A DNA stretch of 64,000 nt from Haliclona indistincta (Eukaryota > Porifera > Demospongiae > Haplosclerida > Chalinidae), in contig OZ024784.1 in assembly GCA_964017065.1 (NCBI GenBank), positions 243,337 through 307,336 of the forward strand, in the 5' to 3' direction. The position numbers and the translations under genes were made by a program. Positions 12,529 through 24,543 of this stretch are shown piece by piece (positions within the stretch are counted from its first letter, which is position 1; every line of letters begins with the position of its first letter). Under the pieces are notes generated by a model that was not told the DNA's origin, ran no database searches, and worked only from the letters and a program-made list of their open reading frames with translations.

Positions 12529-14730
12529 CATTAGAAGTGAACTCAGTGGTGAGGTCAGCTCTTATGACAGTAGATAGCTCCTTCAGTCTGACCTGTATCA
12601 AGGGATCACTAGGATGTATGCTACTCAACTCATGGAGTTACCTTCTGAGCTCTTGATAATCCTGATCCTAATAACACTGTCTTGATCAGAACTGGTGACT
12701 TAGAATGATAAGTGATGCCATTCAAACAGTGCGAGTAGTGAGATCACATAATGGAGACTTGTCATGCTTACGTACCTGTACAGTAGATTGAGAGCTGATA
12801 GATGGTGAGGGAGTGGGGCTTGATGATAGAGCTGTCTTCATACTGTCAGTCACTGCTAGATCACACGGAGTGTAGCCATAACGATTTCTAACAGACAAGA
12901 GAACAGTATAAGCTAGCTAACAGCAATAGTATGAGAATTTAGACACTTCTGAAATATCTAGCTACATTTACTAACCTGTTGTTAACACTAGCTCCATGGC
13001 TCAGTAACAAGGTGACTATATGCTCTTGTTCATTCACTACAGCATCGTGCAGTGGAGTAACATTCTCATAGCCTGGTATATTAACAATGGCTCCTGCACC
13101 TAACAGCAGCTCCACCACACTATAGTGACCATGATTACATGCCTCGTGCTGTATGGAGGAAGAATACGAGAGAATCATGAGTGAGTGGGTGATTGGGTCA
13201 GTGAGTGAGTGAGTGAGTCAGTGAGTGAGTGAGTGAGTGGGTGATTGGGTCAGAGACTGGGTGAGTGAGTCAGTGAGTGAATTTCTCTGTTTCATCTACT
13301 GAGCAGCTAGCACTCACTAATGGAGTCCATCCAGCATGGTCCTTGATATTCAAATCAGCTCCTTGAGCTAGCAGTGTCCTCACAGCGCTATCATCTCCCT
13401 ACAGCAGTGTCGTACACTAAATGCTACTAGCATGAGGAGGCTCACCTTGATGGCAGCCATGTGTAATGGAGTCTCTCCACGTATGTTCCTCCTCATAGTG
13501 TGTCCCAGGAGTACAGAAGGTGTCGGTGGAGCGACAGGATGGTTCTCCTTCTCCTCACCACATCGTGATGGTTGTGGTCTTGATGGTAGAGGTCGTGATG
13601 GTGGTGGTAGTGAGGGCTTGATGAATGTGTCTAGTTCAAGCTGTCTCATTTGTTTAGAGGAGCTGTCACTGCTGGTTGAACTGGCTCTTGTAAAGGAGGA
13701 GGAGCTATTAGAGGATGATGGCTGTTGTCGAGGAGGTCTCTTGAAAGAGGTGATGTTGCTGTTCAATCGCTGTACTTTAGCTGCTGAGTCTAATTTTTGA
13801 AAGCTACGTGTCTTGGTGACCAGTGGGGTGAAGGGGAAGGCAGTGAGAAGGCTAGATGAAGCTGCAGTTGGTGGATAAGAGGATCTAGCTAGTTGCTGAC
13901 TTTTAGCTGGGAGAGGTCTCTTGCTGCTTCCTTCATCTGCTGTCACTAGTGAACTCATTCGCTTTCTCCCTCCAAGAGAGATGCGTCGCTGTATGTTGTG
14001 TGGTGCCTTCTCAAGATGGATGGAAGGAGGAGTGTGGGCAGCAGCTAGACCACAACATGAGCTATGCTGCAGTAGGTGGGGCCTATTGCTGTTGCCTTGG
14101 AAACAATCAACATCAGTACTAGAAGTAGCAATAAGGTGAGTGGGTATGAGTTCAGTTGGTGCAGATGACACACTAGCTGATGCCTCCTCCCAGATACAGA
14201 TATCTGGTGCTTCTGCAGTAGATAAACACTCAAATACAGCAGCTACACTACCTTACATTACCTGATGATTGAGAGGAATGAGTCAGTGTCGAATGAGTGG
14301 TTGTAACCAGGTCTCTCAACTGGAGTAGGTTAGTAATGACACCAGCTAGCTGATGGTTAGGCTTGATCTCCTTCACCCATGATGGCAGCCCACACTCAGG
14401 ACACAGGGAGCTCTTGGTGCCTAGCCAACTATATATACACTCCCTGTGTCGGGCGGTGAGTAAGTGAGGGAAGTTAGTGTGTTATGCTTTACTTGCAATA
14501 GTAATGTTCACAGCTTGACACATTGTGTGGATCCTTCAATATCTCCTGACTTGAGAACAGAGATTATGGCTAGCTACCTCGTCAGTCAATGGCTATGATG
14601 CTGCTTACCATAATGAACAACGAAGAAGATTCTCTAGCTTCAAAATGGCGGCTTTACTAGCTCTCCATTCTTCGCTTGGTTGAGATGAAGAACAGCTGAC
14701 TAGAGATGAAGTTCCCGCCATGCCCGCCAT
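2813..14730 (-). CDS. BARD1: BARD1, BRCA1-associated RING domain protein
   Basis: Complete 12-exon gene of 727 aa (human 777). Exons, 5' to 3' on the minus strand: 14609-14730, 14493-14549, 14262-14443, 13446-14212, 13318-13398, 12976-13148, 12776-12887, 12642-12698, 12529-12592, 12339-12440, 12158-12288, 2813-3148; all phases close. The RING is C38-C41-C54-H56-C59-C62-C74-C77. Ankyrin repeats (about 362-498) include [12 protein letters not shown] and [17 protein letters not shown]. Tandem BRCTs (about 500-727) include ILSREPKSD and [12 protein letters not shown]1 pairs with BRCA1 as a nuclear ubiquitin ligase in homologous recombination, and its ankyrin domain reads nucleosomes. The start ATG at 14730 is preferred over the one at 14721 only because it is first. 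The last intron (3149-12157) is 9 kb and encloses another gene, whereas all other introns are short. The gene shares its promoter region with CREB. Confidence 0.95.
3149..6727. repeat. 41-bp minisatellite copying the BARD1 last-exon acceptor
   Basis: About 87 copies of a 41-bp unit (plus strand: purine-rich GGAGGGAGAGAGAAACAGAC then CAGGTGACTACATGTGTATG) with small variants (GGGAGG, AAGGGAAAG, an inserted GCAT). Read on the BARD1 strand, every unit is a pyrimidine tract, then CATACACATGTAG, then TCACCTGGTCTGTTT. Those last 15 bases equal the first 15 bases of BARD1 exon 12, which starts at 3148. The array thus contains some 87 extra copies of the real 3' splice site. Open frames across it on the plus strand are artefacts of the repeat. 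Confidence 0.97.
6837..8478 (+). CDS. TRIM-type protein: RING, two B-boxes, coiled coil, filamin, MIB/HERC2
   Basis: Two exons, 6837-6993 and 7046-8478, encode 529 aa; splicing through GGTAAGC and TTCAG restores the RING. The RING is C16-C19-C31-H33-C36-C39-C57-C60. B-box 1 is at about 105-148 ([12 protein letters not shown]), B-box 2 at about 165-205 ([16 protein letters not shown]), a coiled coil at about 210-320, and a filamin-type Ig fold at about 350-445 ([13 protein letters not shown] is the typical end). The C-terminal 70 residues match the MIB/HERC2 fold ([21 protein letters not shown], then WVKVKWDSD and YRWG). It is a probable RING E3 ubiquitin ligase with unknown substrate. The gene lies wholly inside the last intron of BARD1 on the opposite strand. 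It is not a retrocopy, since it keeps an intron. Confidence 0.9.
8479..9289. other. TRIM 3' flank without a recognisable gene
   Basis: AT-rich intronic sequence of BARD1 downstream of the TRIM stop. Short open frames (e.g. 8737-8931, 9021-9260) resemble no family and lack splice support. A 20-nt A-run at about 9259-9278 directly precedes the reverse-transcriptase scrap and may be an old insertion tail. Confidence 0.5.
9291..9445 (+). mobile_element. Ty3/gypsy-type reverse transcriptase fragment
   Basis: The translation from 9291 contains [19 protein letters not shown] then [18 protein letters not shown]. This is the conserved palm segment of Ty3/gypsy retrotransposon reverse transcriptases (KTAF..P.GLYEF..MPFGLCNAPATFQRLMD). 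Only about 50 codons remain and the sequence after 9445 no longer aligns, so it is a dead fragment in the BARD1 intron. Confidence 0.75.
9740..12045. repeat. 28-bp AT-rich satellite with a 16-bp palindrome per unit
   Basis: About 80 copies of a 28-bp unit TACTACACCATATTACTATA + TAGTAATG, with longer variants carrying AATTATTACTATAATATAG. Each unit holds the perfect palindrome ATTACTATATAGTAAT. The array is bracketed by near-identical single-copy seeds: GGTCTATTACTATACTGTGT near 9711 and again near 12048, each followed by GCATCAT and ATGACTACACCA. It lies in the last BARD1 intron. Confidence 0.97.
12477..12525. repeat. GT microsatellite in a BARD1 intron
   Basis: (GT)n with GAGT interruptions fills most of the short intron between BARD1 exons 9 and 10 (exons 12529-12592 and 12339-12440). 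Confidence 0.9.
13185..13282. repeat. GAGT-rich microsatellite in BARD1 intron 5
   Basis: Irregular (GTGA)n/(GAGT)n runs with GGGTCAG interruptions between BARD1 exons 5 and 6. Confidence 0.85.
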
Positions 14731-15176
14731 AACGTCATGTGACGTCGCGTTTGTAGCACGTGCATTAGGCGCGTGACATCACGTGCGCTAACCGCAAACT
14801 TCCTAGATCGTTGTCAGCGGGCAAGTGACGCAGATCAGCTTCATCACTGCTGACGTACGGGAGCGTAGCAAAGGCGCAATAACTGTCATCAAGGTCAGTC
14901 CAACCAATCCACTTGATGATGAATAGTTAAGGCGGGAGTTTATTAGCAAGAACAGCAGGATAATGCACGAGCCTCCACTGATCGACCCTGCCTGACCTCC
15001 CGCGGGTCGGCATGTACGGCCCTCGCCGTGCAATTGTGCTAGCTCGGTCATAGCTAGAAGTTGCTGTATTGGAATAATTGGACAGTGCTTGTAGTCGATA
15101 GGAATAGAGCGAGTAGTAGTAGTAGTAATAATAATGCATATTTCACACAGACCACAGGATCCAAGGATAGACCATC
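14731..15176. promoter_or_regulatory. Shared BARD1-CREB promoter with CRE-like sites
   Basis: This 446-bp interval separates the divergent start codons of BARD1 and CREB. It holds several CREB/ATF half-sites: TGACGTT (minus) around 14731-14737, TGACGTCG at 14740-14747, TGACGCAG at 14826-14833 and TGACGTAC at 14851-14858. It also holds two perfect CACGTG E-boxes at 14757-14762 and 14780-14785. The sites are seen directly; use by CREB is inference. A 5' UTR acceptor (CACACAG) lies shortly before the CREB ATG. Confidence 0.65.
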
Positions 15177-16626
15177 ATGTCTTCTGAAGCCACTCCAGGA
15201 ACACCAAGTGAGGCGGGCAGCACTGCAGCGACACCAGGCACTGTGGGTCAGTTGAAAATAAGCAAAGTAACAAGTCGAGCAACCTCTGCTACTGAACTAG
15301 GTGTGTAGAGTGCATGCCCTCACTGCCTGGTTGCTGCAGATGATGGAATGTATTCACTAATTAGTGACTACTCCATACCAGACCCACTCGACTTTACTAT
15401 CATACATTATGGCCTGGGTATTATGATGGCACTTGTCTCTACAGAGAAGCCGATCATTACAACCACTGGTGCTGCTAGTGATAGCTCCGAGGACCCTCCC
15501 TCTCCCATATCTAGTGAGAACCTGCTCAGGAGACCAAGCTTCAAGTTAGCTCAACACACAACATACACACATTAAGATCAGTGAGGTGCTATAATATGCA
15601 TTTGTGACGTAAATGAGTCTATTTTTGTCAGTATTGTGAAGTTGACAATCACTCAATGATGTTATAGGAAAATCCTGGAGGACCTGTCCTCTTCTGCAGA
15701 GACCACTCTCAACAAAGGAGACCCTTTAGCATCAGCAGCTGCAGCCACATTGCAGGCACAAGCTCAGCAGGTAACACCATTACTAGAAATTCAGTGAAAC
15801 ACTATTTGAGAGAGAATTTATAGAAATGTGTGACCAACAATACCTTGTCTTATTGCAGGCAGTGCTACAGCAGGCTGGCCTCACTAACCCTGCCCTCCTA
15901 CCAACCATACTCCAGGGACTACAACAGCAGACTAGTGGTTCTGGCTCATCTACTAACACTGAGGCTATGCACCTTGCAGCCGCCATGATGAATGCACAAT
16001 CAGTGAGTACAACTAGTTAGAGCTAATGGTTGTCATCTTTCTCACCTCCTCAGAATGCTCTGCTTAACTCTACAACACATGCCAACCAATCTCCATTGAT
16101 AGCAGGTTAGCTACCATACTGTACAGCAAGGCTTGACCTTCATGCCGTAGGAGCAGCTACACTGGCTGGACAGAACAACTTGCAACTCCCAGTTAATCTG
16201 TTGTCCTCAGCCCTTCTCAATGCAGCATCAAACAATGCCATCACTAGTATGTCCTAGCTCACTCCCATATCCTACTGTACTCTCCCTCTCTCAGATCAAC
16301 TTGCTCAGCTAACTGGCAGTGCCTCTCTCAACTCAACTGGCATGGTCAAATCCCCAGGAGACCCCTCACAAGTTGGCGGTGAAGAAACAGGTCGTAAGAG
16401 AGAGGTCAGACTCATGAAGAACAGGTGAGGAAGCCAAGACACTAGGCTGTCGTGAACTGACTCTGTGTCCTCCTCCAGAGAGGCAGCTAGAGAGTGTCGG
16501 AGGAAGAAGAAGGAGTATATTCGCTGCCTTGAGAACAGGGTAGCTGTGCTAGAGAGCCAGAACCAGGCACTCATAGGAGAGCTCAGAGCATTGAAAGAGC
16601 TCTACCTTCCAAAAAATCAAGAATAA
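15177..16626 (+). CDS. CREB1: CREB/CREM/ATF1-type bZIP transcription factor
   Basis: Eight exons (15177-15300, 15445-15544, 15668-15770, 15859-16002, 16054-16105, 16151-16246, 16295-16424, 16479-16626) encode 298 aa, with all phases closing. The kinase-inducible domain contains LLRRPSFKKILEDLSS, where S73 in RRPS equals the PKA/CaMK site Ser133 of human CREB1 and recruits CBP/p300. A glutamine/alanine-rich region follows. The C-terminus is a canonical CREB basic region and zipper (REVRLMKNREAARECRRKKK, CLENRVAVLESQNQALIGEL). It is a nuclear cAMP/Ca-responsive activator binding TGACGTCA. It is the single ancestral relative of CREB1, CREM and ATF1; the human symbol is used for the family. It lies head-to-head with BARD1 across a promoter rich in CRE half-sites, consistent with autoregulation. 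Confidence 0.95.
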
Positions 16627-16956
16627 TAGCCACACGCACACAACACATGAAGTTATGAAATAACACACTTTTGATCCAGTGACAAAATAATTGCCCTTTT
16701 TCATTTTGAATTTTTTATTTAGTTATACTGTAGGCACTGTTCCAGAATGTTCTATGAAACAATTACATGTTTTGACAGCTCTTGAACGAAATAGTGAATT
16801 TTGATCCAAAATATACTAATAAATGACCACACAAAACTTGAGCTAGTTAGTAAAAAATACAGAGATACTCTAAAATCAGTTATTTACAAGCTCCACCCTT
16901 ACCAGCAAAATGTGATCTGATTAGTGTAATTATTAAAGGAACAACCCCACAGCAAA

Positions 16957-19900
16957 CTATTGTAACACCAGCGCAACCTGCAGAGAGGGAGAGAAATGAC
17001 AGTGTTGGTTGTGAAAGAAGTCCACATACGTCAGTAGGGGGCATGGACGGACACTTCCAGTTGTACAGGTAGTAATGGAGGTTACCGTCACCAACACCAA
17101 ACTTGAGTTCCTCGAGAATTTTATTGTTGTCCATAATATCCAGAGCATTGAACACATCGGCACCAGCCTATAGGAGAGGAACAGGTCTGTGGATGGTACA
17201 ATACCCTTGCAGCTGGCTATACAGGGCATGTACACCTTCATGCACTACAGTCAGCAGGATCAGAGATCGAGCACATTAGTGCATGAAGGTGAGACCTTCC
17301 ATGATTCTCACTTCAAAAACACAGAATTCTTGTACAAGGATCCTTTGAGGTGCATTGTTCAAATATTGCTCCTCAAATCAACAAATCCCTAAACTCTACC
17401 ACTATTCCAGCTAGTCACCATCACTATTCCAGCTAGTCACCATCACTATTCCAGCTAGCCACCATCACTATTCCAGCTAGTCACCACCACTATTCCAGCT
17501 AGTCACCATCACTATTCCAGCTAGTCACCACCACTATTCCAGCTAGTCACCATCACTATTCCAGCTAGTCGTCATCACTATTCCAGCTAGTCGTCATCAC
17601 TATTCCAGCTAGTCGTCATCACTATTCCAGCTAGTCACCATCACTATTCCAGCTAGCCACCATCACTATTCCAGCTAGCAACCATCACTATTCCAGCTAG
17701 TCACCATCACTATTCCAGCTAGTCACCATCACTATTCCAGCTAGCTAAGCATCACCATCACTATCCCAGTTAGCTAAGCATCACCATCACTATTCCAGCT
17801 AGCTAAGCATCACCATCACTATCCCAGCTAGTCGCCATCACTATTCCAGCTAGTCACCATCACTATTCCAGCTAGCTAAGCAACACCATCACTATTCCAG
17901 CTAGTCACCATCACTATTCCAGCTAGCTAAGCATCACCATCACTATTCCAGCTAGTCGTCATCACTATTCCAGCTAGCTAAGCAACACCATCACTATTCC
18001 AGCTAGTCACCATCACTATTCCAGCTAGCTAAGCATCACCATCACTATTCCAGCTAGTCGTCATCACTATTCCAGCTAGCTAAGCAACACCATCACTATT
18101 CCAGCTAGCTAAGCAACACCATCATTATTCCAGCTAGCTAAGCAACACCATCACTATTCCAGCTAGCTAAGCATCACCATCACTATTCCAGCTAGCTAAG
18201 CATCACCATCACTATTCCAGCTAGCTAAGCATCACCATCATTATTTCAGCTAGCTAAGCAACACCATCACTATTCCAGCTAGCTAAGCATCACCATCACT
18301 ATTCCAGCTAGCTAAGCATCACCATCACTATTCCAGCTAGCTAAGCATCACCATCACTATTCCAGCTAGCTAAGCATCACCATCACTAGTTACCTTCTTT
18401 GCTAAGATGAGTGCATCGAACATGAGGTCTTTGAGAGGCAGAGAGTTAGCGACATTGTAGAATGAGTATGAGGCTCGAAGAGTCTTGTGGACAGGATGGC
18501 GAACCACTGATGAGGGGAGGTGATACAGGCTGAGCAGGTCAGTGACAACATGATCGACGGGATCCTAATCACAGATAGATGATAGGACAGCACACTCACA
18601 CACAGAGCTAACCTCTACGACATACGTATTGACTACATCAGCCTTAGGTAGAAACCAGTGAGCTACCTCCTCCTAGAGGAGCCACATAACTACAGTCTGA
18701 CAGAGCCATGACACATACCTCAGAGGTGAACACTGGTGCTAAGCTGTACTGGTCCAAATACTGTCAAGAGAAAAAGCACTAAATAATCATTATTGTACTT
18801 GCAGAAGTACTCACTTCATTTAATAATCGAAGCACAACAGTAACATCCCTGGGTTCCATTGGTCTCAGACCTGGTGTCTTGGTCTCCTACAGTAAATGCA
18901 GTGAGTCATCAAGGTAGTTCTCACTCAGGCTCAATACAGCTGCCAACCACACTATCACCAGAGAGTGTGTTGTGGTTGGCAGAGAGCCTGGGGCACACCA
19001 ATACTACTATACAGCAGTGATGAGTAACTGACATCTGGTAATCGGTAGAGCCTCATCATTCTCTGTAAGGTCATGTGACGATGGAGCGATGAGAACTGCA
19101 CTTCAACAAGCTTCTTAGGGTTGAGTGAGCGGTGCCAGTACCTGAAGAACGGATTAGCTTCACACACCTACAGCAGGTCTACTGACCGACACGCTGCGAT
19201 GGGTTTGGGGAGCACCACTCCAGCTGTATAGACAGCTTGGAATATCCCCTCCATATTGACCCGTCTAGTGATCTCCTTGATCAGTACTGGAGCTACTCTC
19301 TTGGAACGAAGCTTCTTATGAACACACAAGAAGTTGATCTCGACCATCAACTGCTTACTAGAGAACAGCAACACTCACTAAGACACAAGAATCGACTTGT
19401 TCTACTACTCACTGATCACGGGCTTTAATCTTAGCTGGTACAGCACTGATGAAGCCCACTAGCTTCTTGTTAGCGACCACTCTCACTCCACAGTGCCATT
19501 GTTTCTTCCAACCAGGCGGCTGTAGTGCCCAATGAAGGAACTCACACGAGTAGTCAAATCGAAACATGTTATCATCATCTTCAACATAGTTCTCATTGAG
19601 CAGCTGATACAGTTCGGACAACTAGAGAGAGAGAGAGAGGGAGGGTGTGAGAGAGAGGGTGTGTGGGTGTATGTGTGTGAGAGAGGGTGTGTGGGTGTGA
19701 GATGGGAGTGAGTGACTAAGGTGTCTGCATACTTGTCTCTCATCTTGAAGGTCTACATTGTCCCACATGAATTGAGCCGGTAGACTGTAAGCCTCTGTTC
19801 TAACCGAACCCTTGTCTACCTCTATAGCTCCAGTATCTGTTACTTCATCATCTACAGACACATACACATCACTGCCTGTCATGCTGCTATGTTATCGTAC

Positions 19901-20247
19901 TCAATTTTGGCACTGGTTGAGTATCCCAGAACTCGTGTCCTTTAGTCTGGTCCTCTACCGATAGTTTGGTGAGTATCTCCTGCAGGTTACGTGCTGTCAG
20001 TACCTGTGGCTCATCCTGCCCAGCTCCTCCTGTGGTGGTATCACACACTTCAACACTATCATGGCGGTACAAGACCTTTCTTCTTCTCCTTCTTTTTCTT
20101 CTTCTTGTTGGCTGCCTTGCTCCCAGCAGCCCCACTAGGTGGTTGCTGCTCTCCAGTGGCGCCGGCTTCTCCTTCCTGCTCCTTGTCCTCAGGATCTGGG
20201 GTATCTTCTGCTGGTGTGATGGTGGTCTCATCTGCTTGTTCTGCCAT
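16957..20247 (-). CDS. NMT1: Glycylpeptide N-tetradecanoyltransferase (N-myristoyltransferase)
   Basis: Twelve exons (20076-20247, 19901-20029, 19733-19851, 19413-19621, 19187-19357, 19033-19141, 18815-18886, 18719-18760, 18613-18672, 18394-18564, 17030-17167, 16957-16977) give 470 aa (human NMT1 496). NMT moves myristate from myristoyl-CoA to N-terminal glycines. The N-terminus has the lysine-rich ribosome-targeting block. Family signatures include [75 protein letters not shown] and [20 protein letters not shown]. The last exon is only 21 nt (VALVLQ stop) and supplies the C-terminal carboxylate that acts as catalytic base in this family. Introns are 46-50 nt except the one holding the 17.4-18.4 kb array. 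It could equally be called NMT2. Confidence 0.96.
17398..18390. repeat. Minisatellite (CTATTCCAGCTAG...) in the NMT penultimate intron
   Basis: About 40 copies of a 22-bp (CTATTCCAGCTAGTCACCATCA) or 29-bp (with AAGCATCACC) unit. On the NMT strand the array begins three to four bases after the GTAACT donor of the exon ending at 18394; the flanking ACTAGTGATGGTGATGC is itself unit sequence. Confidence 0.95.
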
Positions 20248-20542
20248 GGCTATGTCCTGTCAGTAGCCGTGATGTCTTGCCCTGCACCTAGTACACGTGT
20301 CCTGAGCGATCGATAGAGAAGACGCTCACGTGATCAAGTGATAGGCGTGTCAATCTAATCAGACACGCCCACTGTTGTTGCAGCACTCGGTACGTACACA
20401 GCTAGTGAGCAACACAGAAGGTAGTTATTTAAATTACCATAATCATTCAGGCCCTACGGAGCCGTGTGTTACACGTGGCAACTAGTGCTAGCTGACTGCT
20501 GCTAGTGGATTCCGCTACTAACCCGAGCAAGCTGCTGTCGTC
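20248..20542. promoter_or_regulatory. Bidirectional promoter of NMT and calaxin
   Basis: Only 295 bp separate the divergent ATGs of NMT (20247, minus) and calaxin (20543, plus). I see no TATA box. GC-rich stretches and CACGTG-like elements (TACACGTGTC near 20290 and CTCACGTGATC near 20326) lie near the NMT side. Confidence 0.6.
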
Positions 20543-22514
<1,972 letters not shown>

Positions 22515-22699
22515 CTCAGTAATGCACACTCACTCACTCACTCACTCCTGCTCATGAACACACTAACTTACTATTAATTTCACATCATTTATTGTTAAAA
22601 TTGGCTCTTAAAAATTTAACGTGATTTACACGTCTAGTTTCAGCTAACACAATGGCTGGTACATGCTAAACAAAATTTAAATTTAGCACCGTGGGAAGA

Positions 22700-23600
22700 C
22701 AGAACTGACATGTTGATATTGGAGCTGCTGCCTCCCATCCTCTATGACTAGTGTCAAGTTACAATGCAGATCCTCACAGCTATCTCTACTATCATCAAGT
22801 GACCGCATCTTGTAACTGTGTGCCTTGCCTCCATCCCCGTATGTGTCCAGGATCTAGTCACCTCTTCACAATACTCTGATCACTAACAAGGAAAGTGACT
22901 TTACAGCAATAGGATTGTCCATAATAATATGGTTGTGTCCGGGATGGAGGAGACAATCATTTACTAACTTCATACTTGTTGAGATACCAGTCAGCTCAAG
23001 ATGACCGGATGAGTACATTGTTCAAGGAATGAAGCTGAGAATGGAAGACAACAATGATTTCTTTATGTTACAAGATAGCTTTACTGCAGTGACCAATCAG
23101 GTACGTTTGGGTCTACATTACGGAAAATTGAGATACTAGACAAGGGTGGAGTCACAGATACTACTGGTGTCAAAATAACAATTAACAGTCCGCGTTACCT
23201 AAGGAGACAAAACTATATGTATAGAACACATTGAAGGCAGTGACACTAGTCTCAGCTGTATTAAGCTGTTAGTGACCTGCATGGAGGCAGTCACAAGCAA
23301 TACTCTGTGATAGTGATAGAAACAATTAACTCTTCTCTCACATTTGTTGCGGCTGTGTCTAACAAATTGCTACACTGTCAGTGTTCACCATGCAAGGAGA
23401 ACTTTGAATTGACTAATCTTGTTGTACTGTATCGGACACAAGAAGCAGCGGCTATGTCACATGATAGATGAACCCATTTCTATCGGGTGGAGCTAGTGTG
23501 TGTACCTTGCATGGTCAGCTAATAGTGATACTGGATGATCGATACTCACCAGCTGACATCAGTGTTGACATTAACCAATCAGCAATTTCAATTTCAATTT
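22700..23600 (-). other. Possible exons of an unidentified minus-strand gene
   Basis: Several stretches on the minus strand read like short exons with splice signals. One is at about 22690-22857 (LDTYGDGGKAHSYKMRSLDD, then LVIEDGRQQLQYQHVSSVFP and a stop). Another is at about 22905-23035 (GHLELTG, then DCLLHPGHNHIIMDNPIAVK). Others lie near 23095-23180 (SVTPPLSSISIFRNVDP) and 23200-23270 (ETSVTAFNVFYTYSFVSL). The composition suggests beta-sandwich domains. I could not close the phases between them or name a family, and no start codon is evident. Confidence 0.35.
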
Positions 23601-23654
23601 AATTGCTTTACAGTCACAAAGGGATGAGTAACACTGCTCTGCCAGTCCATTGCT

Positions 23655-24086
23655 CATAGTAATGCACTAACCACTAACACAGTCCATTGCTCATAGTAAT
23701 GCACTAACCACTAACACAGTCCATTGCTCATAGTAATGCACTAACCACTAACACAGTCCATTGCTCATAGTAATGCACTAACCACTAACACAGTCCATTG
23801 CTCATAGTAATGCACTAACCACTAACACAGTCCATTGCTCATAGTAATGCACTAACCACTAACACAGTCCATTGCTCATAGTAATGCACTAACCACTAAC
23901 ACAGTCCATTGCTCATAGTAATGCACTAACCACTAACACAGTCCATTGCTCATAGTAATGCACTAACCACTAACACAGTCTATTGCTCATAGTAATGCAC
24001 TAACCACTAACACAGTCCATTGCTCATAGTAATGCACTAACCACTAACACAGTCTATTGCTCATAGTAATGCACTAACCACTAACA
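23655..24086. repeat. 37-bp minisatellite
   Basis: Twelve near-identical copies of CAGTCCATTGCTCATAGTAA + TGCACTAACCACTAACA. The only recurring change is TCC to TCT in two late copies, so the array is young or homogenised. Confidence 0.96.
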
Positions 24087-24164
24087 GCAGTTTATAATTT
24101 TAGTTTTATTCAACACCTTAAACTACCTCTACAAACACCAAAATCACTGAACGGTGTCGCTGAT

Positions 24165-24538
24165 ATCATTACACTGGTTACATAGCTACCTATTATATCA
24201 TTACACTGGTTACATAGCATTATTACCATTGCAATGGTTACATAGCATTATTACCATTGCAATGGTTACATAGCATTATTATCAGTGCAATGGTTATATA
24301 GCATTATTACCATTGCAATGGTTACATAGCATTATTACCATTGCAATGGTTACATAGCATTATTACCATTGCAATGGTTACATAGCATTATTACCATTGC
24401 AATGGTTACATAGCATTATTATCAGTGCAATGGTTACATAGCATTATTACCATTGCAATGGTTACATAGCATTATAATCATTGCAATGGTTACATAGCAT
24501 TATTATCAGTGCAATGGTTATATAGCATTACAAGCATT
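24165..24538. repeat. 28-bp satellite with a 14-bp palindrome per unit
   Basis: About 13 copies of a 28-bp unit TACATAGCATTATTACCATT + GCAATGGT with ATCAGTG variants. The unit contains the perfect palindrome ACCATTGCAATGGT. It ends next to the stop codon of the sulfotransferase gene. Confidence 0.95.
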
Positions 24539-24543
24539 ATAGG

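Noticed and set aside
13432..13800. Plus-strand frame of 122 codons opposite BARD1 exon 4
   Set aside because: It is the complement of a serine-rich coding exon; no independent splice or start support.
19887..20231. Arginine-rich frame MRPPSHQQK... as the NMT start
   Set aside because: The conserved NMT N-terminus (acidic, then poly-lysine) is in the other frame from 20247 and joins the downstream frame through a 46-nt intron in correct phase.
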